A DNA stretch of 64,000 nucleotides from Methylobacter luteus IMV-B-3098 (GCF_000427625.1 NZ_ATYJ01000015.1:32626-96625), one strand, 5' to 3'. Shown: positions 52,927 to 63,055, counted from the first letter of the stretch. Numbers and translations: made by a program. Notes: generated by a model from the letters alone, not told the origin.

Positions 52927-55900
52927 TTAAGAGCTCAATGTGAATGAGCAAGTCCATTCTGCTACTTGTAACATTGAAATAGCCTCGTTAATAAGGATTG
53001 ACCATTCTTTACAATCATTCAAATTAACTATTATTTGGTCATCATCTGGTTTGCCATAAGGGTATATGGCATTTTCGCATAGTCTCAATGCTTCTAATTT
53101 AAGATCATCGTCGTTTTCCATTCCAGTTTTTAAATCCGTTATGATGGAATCAGCGGTTGATATATTTTCAGCAAGCTTTTTATGAAATTTTGATAAATAA
53201 TCTTGCAGTATATCCGAACCTACGTTGTTCAGTTTTTTAGATATTTCAATGTAATTCGATAAATGAGAAGTGGCTGCATATAACTCAGCTAACTCTTTAC
53301 TAAGTAGTTGAGTCTTCTCAAAGTTATCAACCTTGATTTGTTTAAATTGAAAGTGATTTACAGCGATTTCGGGAAGTGCTTGCGGGATGTTTAACCAAGA
53401 TTTATTGTCGGATAAGATAGGCTCATCACCTGCAAATGAACTGGTTAATATTCGCCAAGCAAGGTTATTTAATGTCGAACCCTGAATCATTGGAATAATA
53501 ACCACATGTTGCCAATGGTTAGTCAGAACAAAATACTTTAAATCTTTATATGCAACAGGACGAATTGCACTAATCAGCACATCAACAATTTCGGCATATG
53601 CCCTTTCCAATGAAGTTAAATCCTTTAATTCCAAGCTGATCCACAAAGCAGGGCGTTCTTCATAACAATAGGTGTCACTAAGCAGCTTGGCTTGCCATCC
53701 AGAATCCGGGTTGTTAGCTAGCGCTTTTTTGATAGAGTTTATCAAACCTGCCTGTACATTTCTGGTAATTGCCGCTGCACGCACATCCGGTGCTTCTTTC
53801 CAGTATTGGTCAGGGTGATGGGCAAATTGATACCAAAGATGCCAGGCTTTTTCGAGCTTAGCTGCTTCTTGTTCCTCAAGCTTTTTTAAAGCGGATATAT
53901 CGACTAAGTCTTTAAACCTATTACGAAATTCCGTTTGAAAATTCTTCAACTCACATTTGGCATTATTGAGATTTACTACGGTTAGGTGGATATGATGCGG
54001 AGAACAGGAATGACCAAGTTCTTCAGCTTTTTGATATACTAGCGCATGTTCAGATTTTGGCCGATGTCCGATAAGACCATTAACGATTAAAACAAGATGA
54101 GATTGTGTAACAAAATTGATAACACTGTGTAAATAGTCGCTCCATGCTTTTTGATAATTTTTATATTCCGCTAATCTCACTGAGGCATTTATTTGAGTTG
54201 GGCGATTTGGTTGTATGTTCTCTGAATTATTTTCAGTGCCTTCGCTGGTGTATCCCCAAGGATCAACTGCTAACTTAGGGAGCATGGAAGACATCATATT
54301 GATTCTAGATAAGTCTTCCCAATAGCCTTCGTTTATTTTCCAACCTATGATTGATGATGGCTTGCGATTTTTAAAAAAAGCGATTAACGCTTTATTAAGA
54401 CAAGTCAAACCGTCAACAATTTTCCTTCTAGTTGAAATGATATTTTCAGCATACATTTTCCAATCATCTGGACGATGAATATAATCAGCTAAGTTACTGT
54501 AAGTCGCATTAATGCTTACCAGCCGATTTATTGGCAATGATGATTTTATGATACCTGGCTTGTTTGCTTCATCGAAGGGTAGTTCCATGAATGCGACATG
54601 ATGTCCATAACCTATCCCGCCAAATTTTTCCGCTTCAGGAAAAAGATTCCTAAGTATTCTTACACGATAAACAGTTTGCTCGTTTAGTCGCGCTGAAAAG
54701 TTTTGTTTGTTGATTTCATCAGCCGATTCTATTGGCGCAATATAATGAGCGATTGGGTTTTCTGGTTTCTGCTCTAGCCATAAGGTATTGGTTTGTTTTT
54801 GAAATAGCTTTTCAATTTCTGATTTATTGGAACGGATAAAGTCATGGTAGATTTGCTTATCGAAATAATAAAGGGCTAAAGTTAATTCTGATAAACAGAC
54901 GATGGTTGATATTTCTGAAACAGTATTACTTTTTACCAGCCATGCAGCATCATAGCTTTCAGTAATTTTTAACCACCCCAACCAAAATAGGGTTTCACTC
55001 ATACTAAACCAAGCAGTTTCATTTTCTGGCTTAGCCAATTCAAATGATTTGTTATTTAGCCACGTTTTCAAGCCTTGATAAATAATGTCTGGTGACGGTA
55101 CCTGATTTCTAAGAAGCTTGATCTTAGCAAGTTTTTCTGGATTATTTTTACCCAACATTTCTAATAAGGACTCGGTAGGGTCTTCATCCAACACATTTGT
55201 GAGATCAGGTCTTAGTAGAAATTTCCAGCCGCTATTGCCTGCCATCAAACGGGCTTGCTCGATTACGTCCTTATTAGTTTTGACATAAGCATAAATGCCA
55301 TACCAGATTAAAGCCTTACATACGCCTGCATAACCTTGCCAACTATGCAGTGTTAATTCGAAAAGCTTTTGGTAAATGGCAGGATATTCCTGTGGATGTT
55401 CGACAAAGGCATACAACAAAAAGCTTTCCAAATCGGCTTCCATTATGCAGGGGAGCACGTCTGTTGCAGCATTTATCCATGGATTGAGTGCAGGATCATT
55501 CAAAACCTCAACTAGCAATTTGGAGCGCAAGGGATGTAACGGCTCAACATATCTTTTGTCATCTGAACAGCGAATTAAATATTCCTCTTCAAACAACCTA
55601 AACATACCAGTTGGATCGGACAAATTAATAATCTTCACCAATTCAGCTAGTTGTATGCGGGATTCATAAGCGGTTGCTACCGCACAGTAAAATAATACTT
55701 TTAGGGTGGCCGCTTCCAACTTTGATTGTCTTACTTCGTCTTGTAAGCGTCTAACCTGAAAGCCTAATCGGTCTTTGAGCGACTCAGTTTGGGTAAGAAA
55801 GTAAACATATTCCAGTAATGCACCATTGCCGCCAAACCGATGCCAAGCATCACTAAAGGATGGGTATGGATTAGCGACTTTTTTAACTAGCAGGTTTTGG

Positions 55901-57087
55901 TAAATTTTTTCTGCTTCTGATTGATTGAAATGCAACGGCACACCCAAAGGAAAGCCCAGTTCGACATTTGACACATTCTGCCGAGCCAAGTCTTCCTCGC
56001 GGATTGTGATAAGAATTTTGATATTTGGTTTATCCAATAATGCTTTGACCAGGGCTGTCCAATCCAAGTCTCGCGGCGACACATCAATATAAAGATACAA
56101 ATCAGCTTTAAAAACTGACAGATGATCGGCTATCGCCAAAGCAATGTTTTCGGCATGACTTCTGTTGTCGATAAAACTGATTTGAAAACGCCAGTCTTCG
56201 GGAACGAAATCGTACAAGTAACGATAAGCCAGCGTTGTTTTACCTTGACCCGAAGCTCCATGTACAATGACCGTTCTGTTTCCGTTTCGAAATGCCTGCT
56301 CAATCTTGCCGATTTGTTCTGAGCGGGATATATCCAAGCCAGCTTGAATGTGGCTAAAACGGGAGGAAACACCCTTATAAAATTCGCTTGCAAGATTCTT
56401 TTGCTGATGAGCTTGATCTTCTTCAATTAAAGGCTTTATTGATTTGAACCATTCCTGATGGTGTGCGGCTCTTTCTGATAGATATTTACCAACAGCATAA
56501 ATTTTATTGATTAAATCTTGTTTGGTGATTTTTTCCTTATATTCGGCCGCATAATAAAGCCAAGCCAATAATAAAGAAAAAGCACTGCTAGGGTCGCCAG
56601 CGGTCATTGTTTGGGTTAAATGGTTTTGCAGCCTGCTTTGCAAATCCTGCTCTGATACAACAAGCCATTGTATTTTTTCGAATAAACTTTCAATCCGTTC
56701 TTTATCAATACCATGTTTTTCAAGCTTTTCAGTGATTGAATAACGGCTATTCACGTCTCCTGCCCATGCTTTTTCTATTTCACTGCCGATTTCCCCAAAG
56801 CTGACAACTTCAATAGATAAGCCAGGATGCGTGCTTAGCAAATCGGACACCCTGTGGAAAAACGAATCTTTCTTATCGGGATTAAAGCTGGATAGCGTCA
56901 ACTTTTCATTTCTGGCTTTTACTTGAATCACACGGATCAATTCGCCATTTTTTCGTATCGCTAAGTCTTCCTCGCCTTCGGGTTGAAATACGTTATCAGC
57001 ATCAGAAGATTCAAGTATCTCAACCAAAGTGTACAGCGTCTGATATCGGTAGCCTTTTAATGCCGCTTTTGCGCCTGAATTATTCAT
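52927..57087 (-). CDS. Cap4/DUF4297-like nuclease fused to a STAND NTPase (Avs-like)
   Basis: A 1386-residue protein. N-terminus: KGYRYQTLYTLVEIL (11-25), EGEEDLAI (37-44) and IQVKARN (54-60), the E/D...QxK nuclease pattern of the DUF4297/Cap4 type. NTPase: Walker A HGASGQGKTTL (276-286), then LYLYIDVSPRDLDW as Walker B region and ILITIREEDLA as sensor. The remaining 900 residues have a helical-repeat look, suiting a ligand-sensing part. Such proteins, for example Avs, act alone: phage protein binding assembles the NTPase and unleashes the nuclease. It is monocistronic. It lies inside the segment bounded by the inverted repeats. No strong Shine-Dalgarno is seen at the ATG. Confidence 0.82.
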   Translation of the reverse strand: MNNSGAKAALKGYRYQTLYTLVEILESSDADNVFQPEGEEDLAIRKNGELIRVIQVKARNEKLTLSSFNPDKKDSFFHRVSDLLSTHPGLSIEVVSFGEIGSEIEKAWAGDVNSRYSITEKLEKHGIDKERIESLFEKIQWLVVSEQDLQSRLQNHLTQTMTAGDPSSAFSLLLAWLYYAAEYKEKITKQDLINKIYAVGKYLSERAAHHQEWFKSIKPLIEEDQAHQQKNLASEFYKGVSSRFSHIQAGLDISRSEQIGKIEQAFRNGNRTVIVHGASGQGKTTLAYRYLYDFVPEDWRFQISFIDNRSHAENIALAIADHLSVFKADLYLYIDVSPRDLDWTALVKALLDKPNIKILITIREEDLARQNVSNVELGFPLGVPLHFNQSEAEKIYQNLLVKKVANPYPSFSDAWHRFGGNGALLEYVYFLTQTESLKDRLGFQVRRLQDEVRQSKLEAATLKVLFYCAVATAYESRIQLAELVKIINLSDPTGMFRLFEEEYLIRCSDDKRYVEPLHPLRSKLLVEVLNDPALNPWINAATDVLPCIMEADLESFLLYAFVEHPQEYPAIYQKLFELTLHSWQGYAGVCKALIWYGIYAYVKTNKDVIEQARLMAGNSGWKFLLRPDLTNVLDEDPTESLLEMLGKNNPEKLAKIKLLRNQVPSPDIIYQGLKTWLNNKSFELAKPENETAWFSMSETLFWLGWLKITESYDAAWLVKSNTVSEISTIVCLSELTLALYYFDKQIYHDFIRSNKSEIEKLFQKQTNTLWLEQKPENPIAHYIAPIESADEINKQNFSARLNEQTVYRVRILRNLFPEAEKFGGIGYGHHVAFMELPFDEANKPGIIKSSLPINRLVSINATYSNLADYIHRPDDWKMYAENIISTRRKIVDGLTCLNKALIAFFKNRKPSSIIGWKINEGYWEDLSRINMMSSMLPKLAVDPWGYTSEGTENNSENIQPNRPTQINASVRLAEYKNYQKAWSDYLHSVINFVTQSHLVLIVNGLIGHRPKSEHALVYQKAEELGHSCSPHHIHLTVVNLNNAKCELKNFQTEFRNRFKDLVDISALKKLEEQEAAKLEKAWHLWYQFAHHPDQYWKEAPDVRAAAITRNVQAGLINSIKKALANNPDSGWQAKLLSDTYCYEERPALWISLELKDLTSLERAYAEIVDVLISAIRPVAYKDLKYFVLTNHWQHVVIIPMIQGSTLNNLAWRILTSSFAGDEPILSDNKSWLNIPQALPEIAVNHFQFKQIKVDNFEKTQLLSKELAELYAATSHLSNYIEISKKLNNVGSDILQDYLSKFHKKLAENISTADSIITDLKTGMENDDDLKLEALRLCENAIYPYGKPDDDQIIVNLNDCKEWSILINEAISMLQVAEWTCSFTLSS

Positions 57088-57149
57088 GAAATGGATTACT
57101 ATCTACAAAGAGTTCTAATTGTATTAATTGAACGACAAACTAAGTTTAT

Positions 57150-57370
57150 TTTTTGTTGAGATATGATGCCAATGACCTTTTCGAGGCTTACTCAGTGTTC
57201 ACTCTCGTTACGGCCTGCACACTCGCTGAATCGCCTATAGCGATCCTTTACATCGAAGGCTCCAGCCACTTCGTTACCTCCATGACTGCTCCGATTGCTT
57301 CCGGCTGGAGCGATTTAGCCGGGTGGGTCTTTCACCCACTGGTAAAGCGCCGCCTTTGCACGGCGCACAC
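57150..57370 (-). pseudogene. 5' fragment of a second group II intron
   Basis: Read on the minus strand from 57370 the sequence begins GTGTGCGCC, the group II 5' consensus type GUGYG. It continues with a stem GTGGGTGAAAGACCCAC, the phrase GCAGGCCGTAACGAGAGTGA and AGTCAGCGAG-like pieces that recur in domain I of such introns. No reverse transcriptase or domain V follows, so only the 5' piece remains. It differs in sequence from the full intron to its right. Confidence 0.55.
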
Positions 57371-57615
57371 CCCTTGCAGACTTTCACTCGAATTCTATGA
57401 ATGGCGATAATTAGCAGTATAGCAGCCAGTCGCTGAGTGTCTTGGGCAAGTCAGTTGCAAACATAAGTATTGAAGTTATCCAGACCTGTTTATCGTGAAA
57501 ATTATGTATGTTATCCCACCTAGTAAATCAAGTTCTTTGCCTTTTTTACTATACTTTAGTTTGCAACCAAGACAGTTCAAGTGTAAATATACAGACCTAG
57601 ATAATAATTTGTTGA

Positions 57616-59510
57616 ATAGGGGTAGAGAACGGTTTTCACCGTCCCCTCCCTCCGAACCCGGTGTGCAGTTTTCCCGCGACGGGCTCTCCAGTTAGTTGTT
57701 TCCACATCGGGATTGGCACGCCAATTTATGGGCCTCTGACATTGTGAATAGCCCAAGATCAGCGAAGTAGGCATTCGGCCATTGTTTATGATCGCGCAGG
57801 CATCGTCCTTGGCCCGGCCGGTGCTTTTGTCGGCGTAACATTGCCCGTAATCGACGGCGAACCAAGCCATCGATTGTCGAGAATGTAAACCGGTGAGCGT
57901 GCTGGAAGTATCCGTACCATCCTCTTAGGATCGGGTTGAGTGATGCAATCACGTAGTCGATGGAATGCCCCGAGTTACGCTTCGTCATAGCGCGAATCTT
58001 GTCCTTTAAGGACGTCAGACTTTTCTTGCGCACCCAACGTTTTCCTGTTTCAAACCGATACCCCAAAAACTCGAACCCTTGACCGTCTACCCGGCAATCC
58101 CCGAGATGGGTTTTATCCGGGTGGAGCGTCAATCCGTTCGCAGTCACCCACGCCCGTATGCGGGCCAGCGCCGATCGCGCTTCTTCCCGACTACGACACA
58201 ACACCACGGCGTCATCGGCGTACCGTACCATCACCAACCCTGCCTCACGCATTTCTACGTCCAGCTCGTGAAGGTAAACGTTGGCCAGCAAGGGACTTAT
58301 CAACGCCCCTTGCGGACTGCCCGCTGTCGGCGTCCAACGCGTCATGTCCTCCATGATGTCTTGCTTGAGAAACTGCTCAACCAACGCCAGCACACGACCA
58401 TCTGCAATCCGATTTCCCACTTTTTCCAGAAGAGCTGCATGTGGAATCGTGTCAAAGTAGCTTTGCAGATCCGCGTCCACCACCCAGAAATAGCCCGCTT
58501 TCAAATGACGGTCTACTTCTCGCAGCGCATCTTTGCAGCCCAATCCTTGTCGAAAGCCAAAGCTTCTGGGTTCGAATTCGTGCTCAAAGATCGGTTCGAT
58601 CACCAGCTTCAACGCAGCCTGAACCACGCGATCTTTGACAGCAGGTATACCGAGCGGCCGTCGTCCCTTGCCTTTGGGTATGTACACACGTCTTACCGGC
58701 TGCGGCGAATAACTCCCGTTCCACAGTGCTCCCGCCAGTTCGGCCAGATAGAAATCCTGTGCCTGCGCGAAGCGTTCCACGCTCATTCGGTCTACCCCAG
58801 CCGCACCGGCGTTGCGTTCGACTTGTGCCCACCCCAACCTCAATGTCTCAAGACGCGATACTTTGTCGATCAAACTGTGCCATTTGCCTCCTTTAACCCC
58901 TGTTTTCAGGGCTGCCAACATAGCTTTTGTCCAGATTGGCGCTGGCGTGAATTGCCGCTGCACGCAGCTTTCCGGCACACTTGCACCCTGTCTAGTCGTT
59001 TCCGACACTGGTGATGCTTCAATCTTCATATCTGCTCCTCTCTGGTCTTTGGCTATCAACTTTCCTGCCCCACTTCCCTAGTGCGCCTTTTACTCTGACG
59101 CATGTCTCCCCGGCTGTTCAGCCGAGTGCGGTACTATTGGGACTCTGACTCCTGTCCGTGTTCACTTCACCGACAGGTCTCCCCGCTTACCTCGTACTAT
59201 CTTCCCATCGTTCCGCCCTCAACCACGTAGTACGCCGCAGCATCGCTTTATCCGCCATCCCCAGCGTGCTGCGTTATTTCCAGGCTTCGCCACTTTAGTG
59301 CAGGCTCGCCGCCATACCCCGCCGAAACAGGTTCGTCATCCTACGGACCGACAGTTCGCTTCCGGTTACTCCCCACCCCGCCTCGCGACGACGCAGTTAC
59401 CTTCAACTACGGAGCTGTGGCTTACTCCGGCAGGGACTTTCACCCTGCAAATAGTACGCACTCACGGGCGTACACTAAACCGCTGCGCGGCGGCTTGGCG
59501 CAGCTCTAAT
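57616..59510 (-). mobile_element. Group II intron (full length, with maturase)
   Basis: Minus-strand element. Domain V lies at 57654-57686: GAGCCCGTCGCGGGAAAACT and on to CCGGGTTC. Domain VI follows, and the 3' end reads CCTAT at about 57616. The 5' region near 59450-59510 has GCAGGGTGAAAGTCCCTGC-type stems of domain I. The 5' boundary is approximate because I could not fix a GUGYG start. It encodes the reverse transcriptase below and sits beside the recombinase gene of an IS91-like element. Confidence 0.75.
57692..59029 (-). CDS. ltrA: Group II intron reverse transcriptase/maturase
   Basis: A 445-residue intron-encoded protein: reverse transcriptase blocks with VYIPKGKGRRPLGIPAVKD, SFGFRQGLGCKDAL, DLQSYFDTIPH, GSPQGALISPLLANVYLHEL and the active-site VRYADDAVVL, then a maturase domain (LNPILRGWYGYFQHAHRF). 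No C-terminal HNH endonuclease is visible. The ATG at 59029 has GAGGAG 6 bases upstream. The stop codon is only 5 bases before domain V. Confidence 0.95.
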   Translation of the reverse strand: MKIEASPVSETTRQGASVPESCVQRQFTPAPIWTKAMLAALKTGVKGGKWHSLIDKVSRLETLRLGWAQVERNAGAAGVDRMSVERFAQAQDFYLAELAGALWNGSYSPQPVRRVYIPKGKGRRPLGIPAVKDRVVQAALKLVIEPIFEHEFEPRSFGFRQGLGCKDALREVDRHLKAGYFWVVDADLQSYFDTIPHAALLEKVGNRIADGRVLALVEQFLKQDIMEDMTRWTPTAGSPQGALISPLLANVYLHELDVEMREAGLVMVRYADDAVVLCRSREEARSALARIRAWVTANGLTLHPDKTHLGDCRVDGQGFEFLGYRFETGKRWVRKKSLTSLKDKIRAMTKRNSGHSIDYVIASLNPILRGWYGYFQHAHRFTFSTIDGLVRRRLRAMLRRQKHRPGQGRCLRDHKQWPNAYFADLGLFTMSEAHKLACQSRCGNN

Positions 59511-59583
59511 TTTTCCCTTTCGTAACAATAAGTCACACACTCCTGATTGACCACTGTTGGTCAGTCTTCAGAGGAGAAATGCG

Positions 59584-60447
59584 ATGACTCCGTTACGTCA
59601 AAAAATGATCGACGCCATGCTGGTACGTGGCATGGCGCCGAGAACCCAGCGCAGTTATCTGATGGCCGTCACCGAACTGGCGAAGTATTACCATCGTTCG
59701 CCGGATCAGCTAACGGGGGAAGAACTGCAAGCGTTCTTTCTGGCACTGGTCAAAGAACGCCACCTCTCACCGGCCACTTGCCGGTTGTATTTGAATGCGC
59801 TCCGTTTTTTCTATCTGCACGTCCTCGGTCGGGACAGCTTCGGCGTCAAGCTGCAGGTCCCTAAACAGGAACAGCGCATTCCGGAACTGCTGATGCGCAG
59901 TGAAGTCAGCCGCATCCTGGCTGCCCACGGCAATCTCAAACACCGCATGTTGCTGACGACCTGTTACGGTTGCGGACTTCGTGTCAGTGAACTGGTGTCG
60001 ATTCAGGTTCGGCACCTGGATGGCGAACGGCGACTGCTGCGGGTGGAGCAAGGCAAAGGCGCTAAGGATCGGGCCGTAATCCTGTCGCCTACTTTATTGC
60101 GGCTATTGCGAGCCTATTGGCGTCGAGCCTATTGGCGTGAACTGCGTCCGCCGCAATGGCTGTTTCCTGGTGCAGATCAACATTCGCCGATAAGTATTGC
60201 CAGTGCGCAAAAGCTGTTTTCCGATGCCAAACGACGCGCAGGTGTCGACAAGATCGGCGGCATCCACAGCCTGCGTCATGCTTATGCGACCCATCAGCTG
60301 GAAGACGGCATGCCGCTGCATCAACTGCAGCATCAACTGGGCCATCAAAATATCCGTTCGACCTTGCGTTATGTCCACTGGGTGCCGGGTTATCAGGAAA
60401 GCCGAAGCGGCGGCGACCTGTTGGCCCAACTGGAGCGGTCGTCATGA
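59584..60447 (+). CDS. Tyrosine recombinase of an IS91-like element
   Basis: A 287-residue phage-integrase-family protein. The SAM-like N-terminal domain (SYLMAVTELAKYYHRSPDQL) precedes the catalytic core: GCGLRVSELVSIQ (first Arg), GKGAKDR (Lys), HSLRHAYATH (His/Arg), LGHQNIRSTLRY (His, nucleophile Tyr). GAGGAG lies 8 bases before the ATG. It overlaps the transposase by 4 bases. Such paired recombinase and IS91-type transposase genes are known from several IS91-family elements. It is not an integron integrase: no IntI-type insert is seen before the LRH box. Confidence 0.9.
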   Translation: MTPLRQKMIDAMLVRGMAPRTQRSYLMAVTELAKYYHRSPDQLTGEELQAFFLALVKERHLSPATCRLYLNALRFFYLHVLGRDSFGVKLQVPKQEQRIPELLMRSEVSRILAAHGNLKHRMLLTTCYGCGLRVSELVSIQVRHLDGERRLLRVEQGKGAKDRAVILSPTLLRLLRAYWRRAYWRELRPPQWLFPGADQHSPISIASAQKLFSDAKRRAGVDKIGGIHSLRHAYATHQLEDGMPLHQLQHQLGHQNIRSTLRYVHWVPGYQESRSGGDLLAQLERSS

Positions 60448-61595
60448 GCGCCCACATCGGGTTACAGGCAGTATTCGAGCGCTTTCTGCCTGCCTATCAG
60501 AGGCAGCATCTACTCACCCCGATTCAGCAAAAAGCTTGCTGGCATATCGAACAATGCCGCACCGAAGCCTTGGGCGGCCTGCAACAGCGTTGTGGACAGT
60601 GCGGCTTCGAACAGCCGCAGTATCATTCCTGCCGTGACCGCCATTGCCCGCAATGCCAGGGCCAGGCCCAACAAGCCTGGTGCCAGCAGCAGTTGCAGGC
60701 GGTTCTGCCGGTGACCTACTATCATCTGGTTTTCACGCTGCCGCACACGCTCAACGGTTGGGTCGAACTGCACCCCGAGGTGATCTATCGGTGCTTATTC
60801 CAAAGCGCTTGGGAAACTCTGGATCATTTTGGCCAAGACCCGAAGCGGCTGCACGGCACCCTGGGCATGACCGCAGTCTTGCATACCTGGGGGCAAAATC
60901 TGAGCCGGCATGTGCATCTGCACTGCCTGGTCGCCGGCGGCGCCTTGACCCAAGCAGGCGACTGGCATTCGTCCCAAAGCAATTACCTGTTTCCGGTCCG
61001 GGCCTTGTCCCGATTTTTTCGGGGCCGAATGGTCAGCCGCCTGCGGCACAATGCGCAATGCGGTGAACTGCAACGGATCACACGTCCTGCTGAAATCGAT
61101 ACGCGACTCAATGAGCTCATGCAAACAGACTGGGTGGTGTATACCAAAGCCTATCTCAACCGAGCCGATACGGTGGTCCAGTATCTGGCCCGCTACAGTC
61201 GCAAAACCGCACTCAGCAACGGGCGGATACAGCAGATAGACGAAGACCAAGTGCATCTGCGCTACAAGGACTACCGGGATCATGACCGCAACAAAGTCAT
61301 GGTGTTGGACGGTGAAGAACTGATTCGGCGCTTCTTATGGCATATTTTGCCTGCCGGGTTTATGCGCATTCGTCATTACGGCTTTCTCGCCAATCGATGT
61401 CGGCGACAAAAGCTGGCGCAAATCCGGCAAAGCCTGCAAGCCATAGCCGAGCAAGAGATCGTCGGGCAGGCAGCCATAAACAATCAGCCCATTACCGTGC
61501 CGGTCATTGAAAAACCGCGGTCCTGCCCGCAATGCAAAACAGGCCGCATGATCGTCGTCGGAGAGATAGCGCCCAAGCGCATAGATTATGGCTAA
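60444..61595 (+). CDS. IS91-family HUH transposase
   Basis: A 383-residue rolling-circle transposase. An N-terminal zinc finger (CGQCGFEQPQYHSCRDRHCP) precedes the HUH motif in RHVHLHCLVAGG and the catalytic tyrosine region VVQYLARYSRKTALSNGRI. A C-terminal Cys pair (CPQCKTGRM) follows. The ATG overlaps the recombinase stop (ATGA). The length is normal for the family and the frame is intact. Confidence 0.93.
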   Translation: MSAHIGLQAVFERFLPAYQRQHLLTPIQQKACWHIEQCRTEALGGLQQRCGQCGFEQPQYHSCRDRHCPQCQGQAQQAWCQQQLQAVLPVTYYHLVFTLPHTLNGWVELHPEVIYRCLFQSAWETLDHFGQDPKRLHGTLGMTAVLHTWGQNLSRHVHLHCLVAGGALTQAGDWHSSQSNYLFPVRALSRFFRGRMVSRLRHNAQCGELQRITRPAEIDTRLNELMQTDWVVYTKAYLNRADTVVQYLARYSRKTALSNGRIQQIDEDQVHLRYKDYRDHDRNKVMVLDGEELIRRFLWHILPAGFMRIRHYGFLANRCRRQKLAQIRQSLQAIAEQEIVGQAAINNQPITVPVIEKPRSCPQCKTGRMIVVGEIAPKRIDYG

Positions 61596-61722
61596 GCGAT
61601 AAACCTATCGGCAACCTTAAGCCACATACGGCACAAACCACCAACAGACGCCAAAGAGGTCTGGGATACCGTGCGGTCAAAAGAAACGAAAAACCCAAAA
61701 ACTCACCGTTGAAGTGAGCAAA

Positions 61723-61824
61723 ATGGAAAAAATTATTCTCCAGAGAAACAAATCAGACGCTAAACTGCCAGCTGCAAACAAGGCTAACGTCCCAAAAAAG
61801 TCGATAAATTTTAGACAGTCCTGA
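61723..61824 (+). CDS. Doubtful 33-residue cassette ORF
   Basis: MEKIILQRNKSDAKLPAANK and 13 more residues, between the IS91-like element and an attC site. It could be the content of a small or truncated integron cassette. No domain and no clear ribosome-binding site. Confidence 0.25.
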   Translation: MEKIILQRNKSDAKLPAANKANVPKKSINFRQS

Positions 61825-61890
61825 GCGGAAACAATACAATCCCCATATTAATAAAGAATGCGGGCTAAGCTAAACATCCAGGCCGGCTTA

Positions 61891-61951
61891 GTCCAACACA
61901 CATTTATCTGTCATGCTCGCGCACGACAGATAAAATGCTTATTTGTTATGC
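61891..61951 (+). other. attC: attC site 1 (integron recombination site)
   Basis: Starts GTCCAAC, fitting RYYYAAC, and ends GTTATGC. The inside folds through TTATCTGTC and GACAGATAA into one stem. It precedes the metallopeptidase-like cassette. Confidence 0.65.
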
Positions 61952-61987
61952 CCTTACGCAACATCAACATTTTTAAAAAATAATTCA

Positions 61988-63055
61988 ATGCCTCTGCTAA
62001 AGAACTCTGACGAGATCAGTAGATACTTGCACCTCGACATGTTTGATTACAATGGACTTCCAGAGCATTTAGTCAAAACGTACTCTTTCTATGAAAACAA
62101 ATTCAACAGCCTCTATGAGGAATATTCTGAGATATGGGATTTGGAGAACTGCTTCTTTTATATAAAAAACTCTAATTCATGTAATGCATCAGCCATAAAG
62201 ATAAATGGATACAATTTAATAAACATAACTAATGGGTATCCAGTTCTGATGGAAAGGAAGTTTAGAGAAGAATTATTCCGAAACCAGATATTGGTAGCAA
62301 TAATCAATGAAAAAAATATTTCTGATGCATATTGCCAGCTACATGAAAACCAAAGCTTCAATATAAAAGAATTTATGCTCGAATGCTCAATAAGGTTCAC
62401 ATTTCATCATGAGTTTCGGCACATCTTACAATTTAATAATTCCAATTCACGGACAAATTTCAACTTCCAAGAAAATTTAAATACTAATACTGCATTCAAA
62501 ATGAAGAAGCATGCATGGGAGTATGATGCGGATAGAATTGCAACAGCAAAGGTACTTGGCTTTGCAAATGATACCAAGACTATTCTTGGCTATGAAGATG
62601 ATTATCTCTTAAAGTGCATCTTATATATAGCCCTATCCAGCATAATAATTACCAAAAACCTATTCTACTTCAATGTAATAAATGATTATTCAAATGCGTT
62701 ATCGGTCAAAATTAAAGAATTTTATACGAAAAAATTCTCACATCCGCATTCTCTTGTAAGGATGATTAATATCATCAGTTATTTCATTGACTGTGCAAAT
62801 GACCGTTACCCTTCGTTGGGTTTTGAGTATCAGGAGGTAATTAACAATGTTTTAGGGATGAATCGGTTATATTTTAGTTCGCTTACGCAAGATCAAAGCG
62901 TTCTTGATGATTTTTTTACTGAGTGGAAAAACAACCTAAATCAAATCAATGCCTACAATAATGAACTGTATGAGTTTGCTATCAGGAACAAACCTATTAA
63001 ACAATTACTGCTTTATACTGGAGCAGATTTTGGTATAACAAGTAAATCCAGGTGA
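61988..63055 (+). CDS. Cassette-borne protein with HExxH metallopeptidase motif
   Basis: A 355-residue protein. The zinc motif HEFRH (141-145) lies in FTFHHEFRHILQF. The likely third ligand is E178 in WEYDADRIA, giving the HExxH...ExxAD pattern of gluzincin-like peptidases. No signal peptide is seen, so it should act in the cytoplasm. The gene lies between two attC sites and has AT-rich codon use quite unlike the adjacent IS91 element. The ATG lacks a clear ribosome-binding site; a TTG at 61943 is a weaker choice because it lies in attC. Function unknown; it might be a toxin or stress protease. Confidence 0.75.
   Translation: MPLLKNSDEISRYLHLDMFDYNGLPEHLVKTYSFYENKFNSLYEEYSEIWDLENCFFYIKNSNSCNASAIKINGYNLINITNGYPVLMERKFREELFRNQILVAIINEKNISDAYCQLHENQSFNIKEFMLECSIRFTFHHEFRHILQFNNSNSRTNFNFQENLNTNTAFKMKKHAWEYDADRIATAKVLGFANDTKTILGYEDDYLLKCILYIALSSIIITKNLFYFNVINDYSNALSVKIKEFYTKKFSHPHSLVRMINIISYFIDCANDRYPSLGFEYQEVINNVLGMNRLYFSSLTQDQSVLDDFFTEWKNNLNQINAYNNELYEFAIRNKPIKQLLLYTGADFGITSKSR

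Larger units (their letters stand above)
59540..61700 (+). mobile_element. IS91-like element with recombinase and transposase (ends uncertain)
   Basis: Two coupled genes, a tyrosine recombinase and an HUH transposase. IS91-type elements lack inverted terminal repeats, so the ends cannot be set by eye. The left end must lie between the group II intron and 59584; the right end between 61595 and about 61720. An integron cassette attC follows at 61891. Confidence 0.6.

Noticed and set aside
57153..57410. An 85-codon plus-strand frame next to the STAND gene
   Set aside because: The sequence reads as group II intron domain I on the other strand, so it is RNA-structural rather than coding.
58079..59014. 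A 311-codon plus-strand frame opposite the intron reverse transcriptase
   Set aside because: The minus-strand frame is a complete maturase; the plus frame has no recognisable features.
59584..60447. Integron integrase for the nearby cassettes
   Set aside because: It overlaps the IS91-type transposase by 4 bases and lacks the IntI-specific insert, so it belongs to the insertion element.
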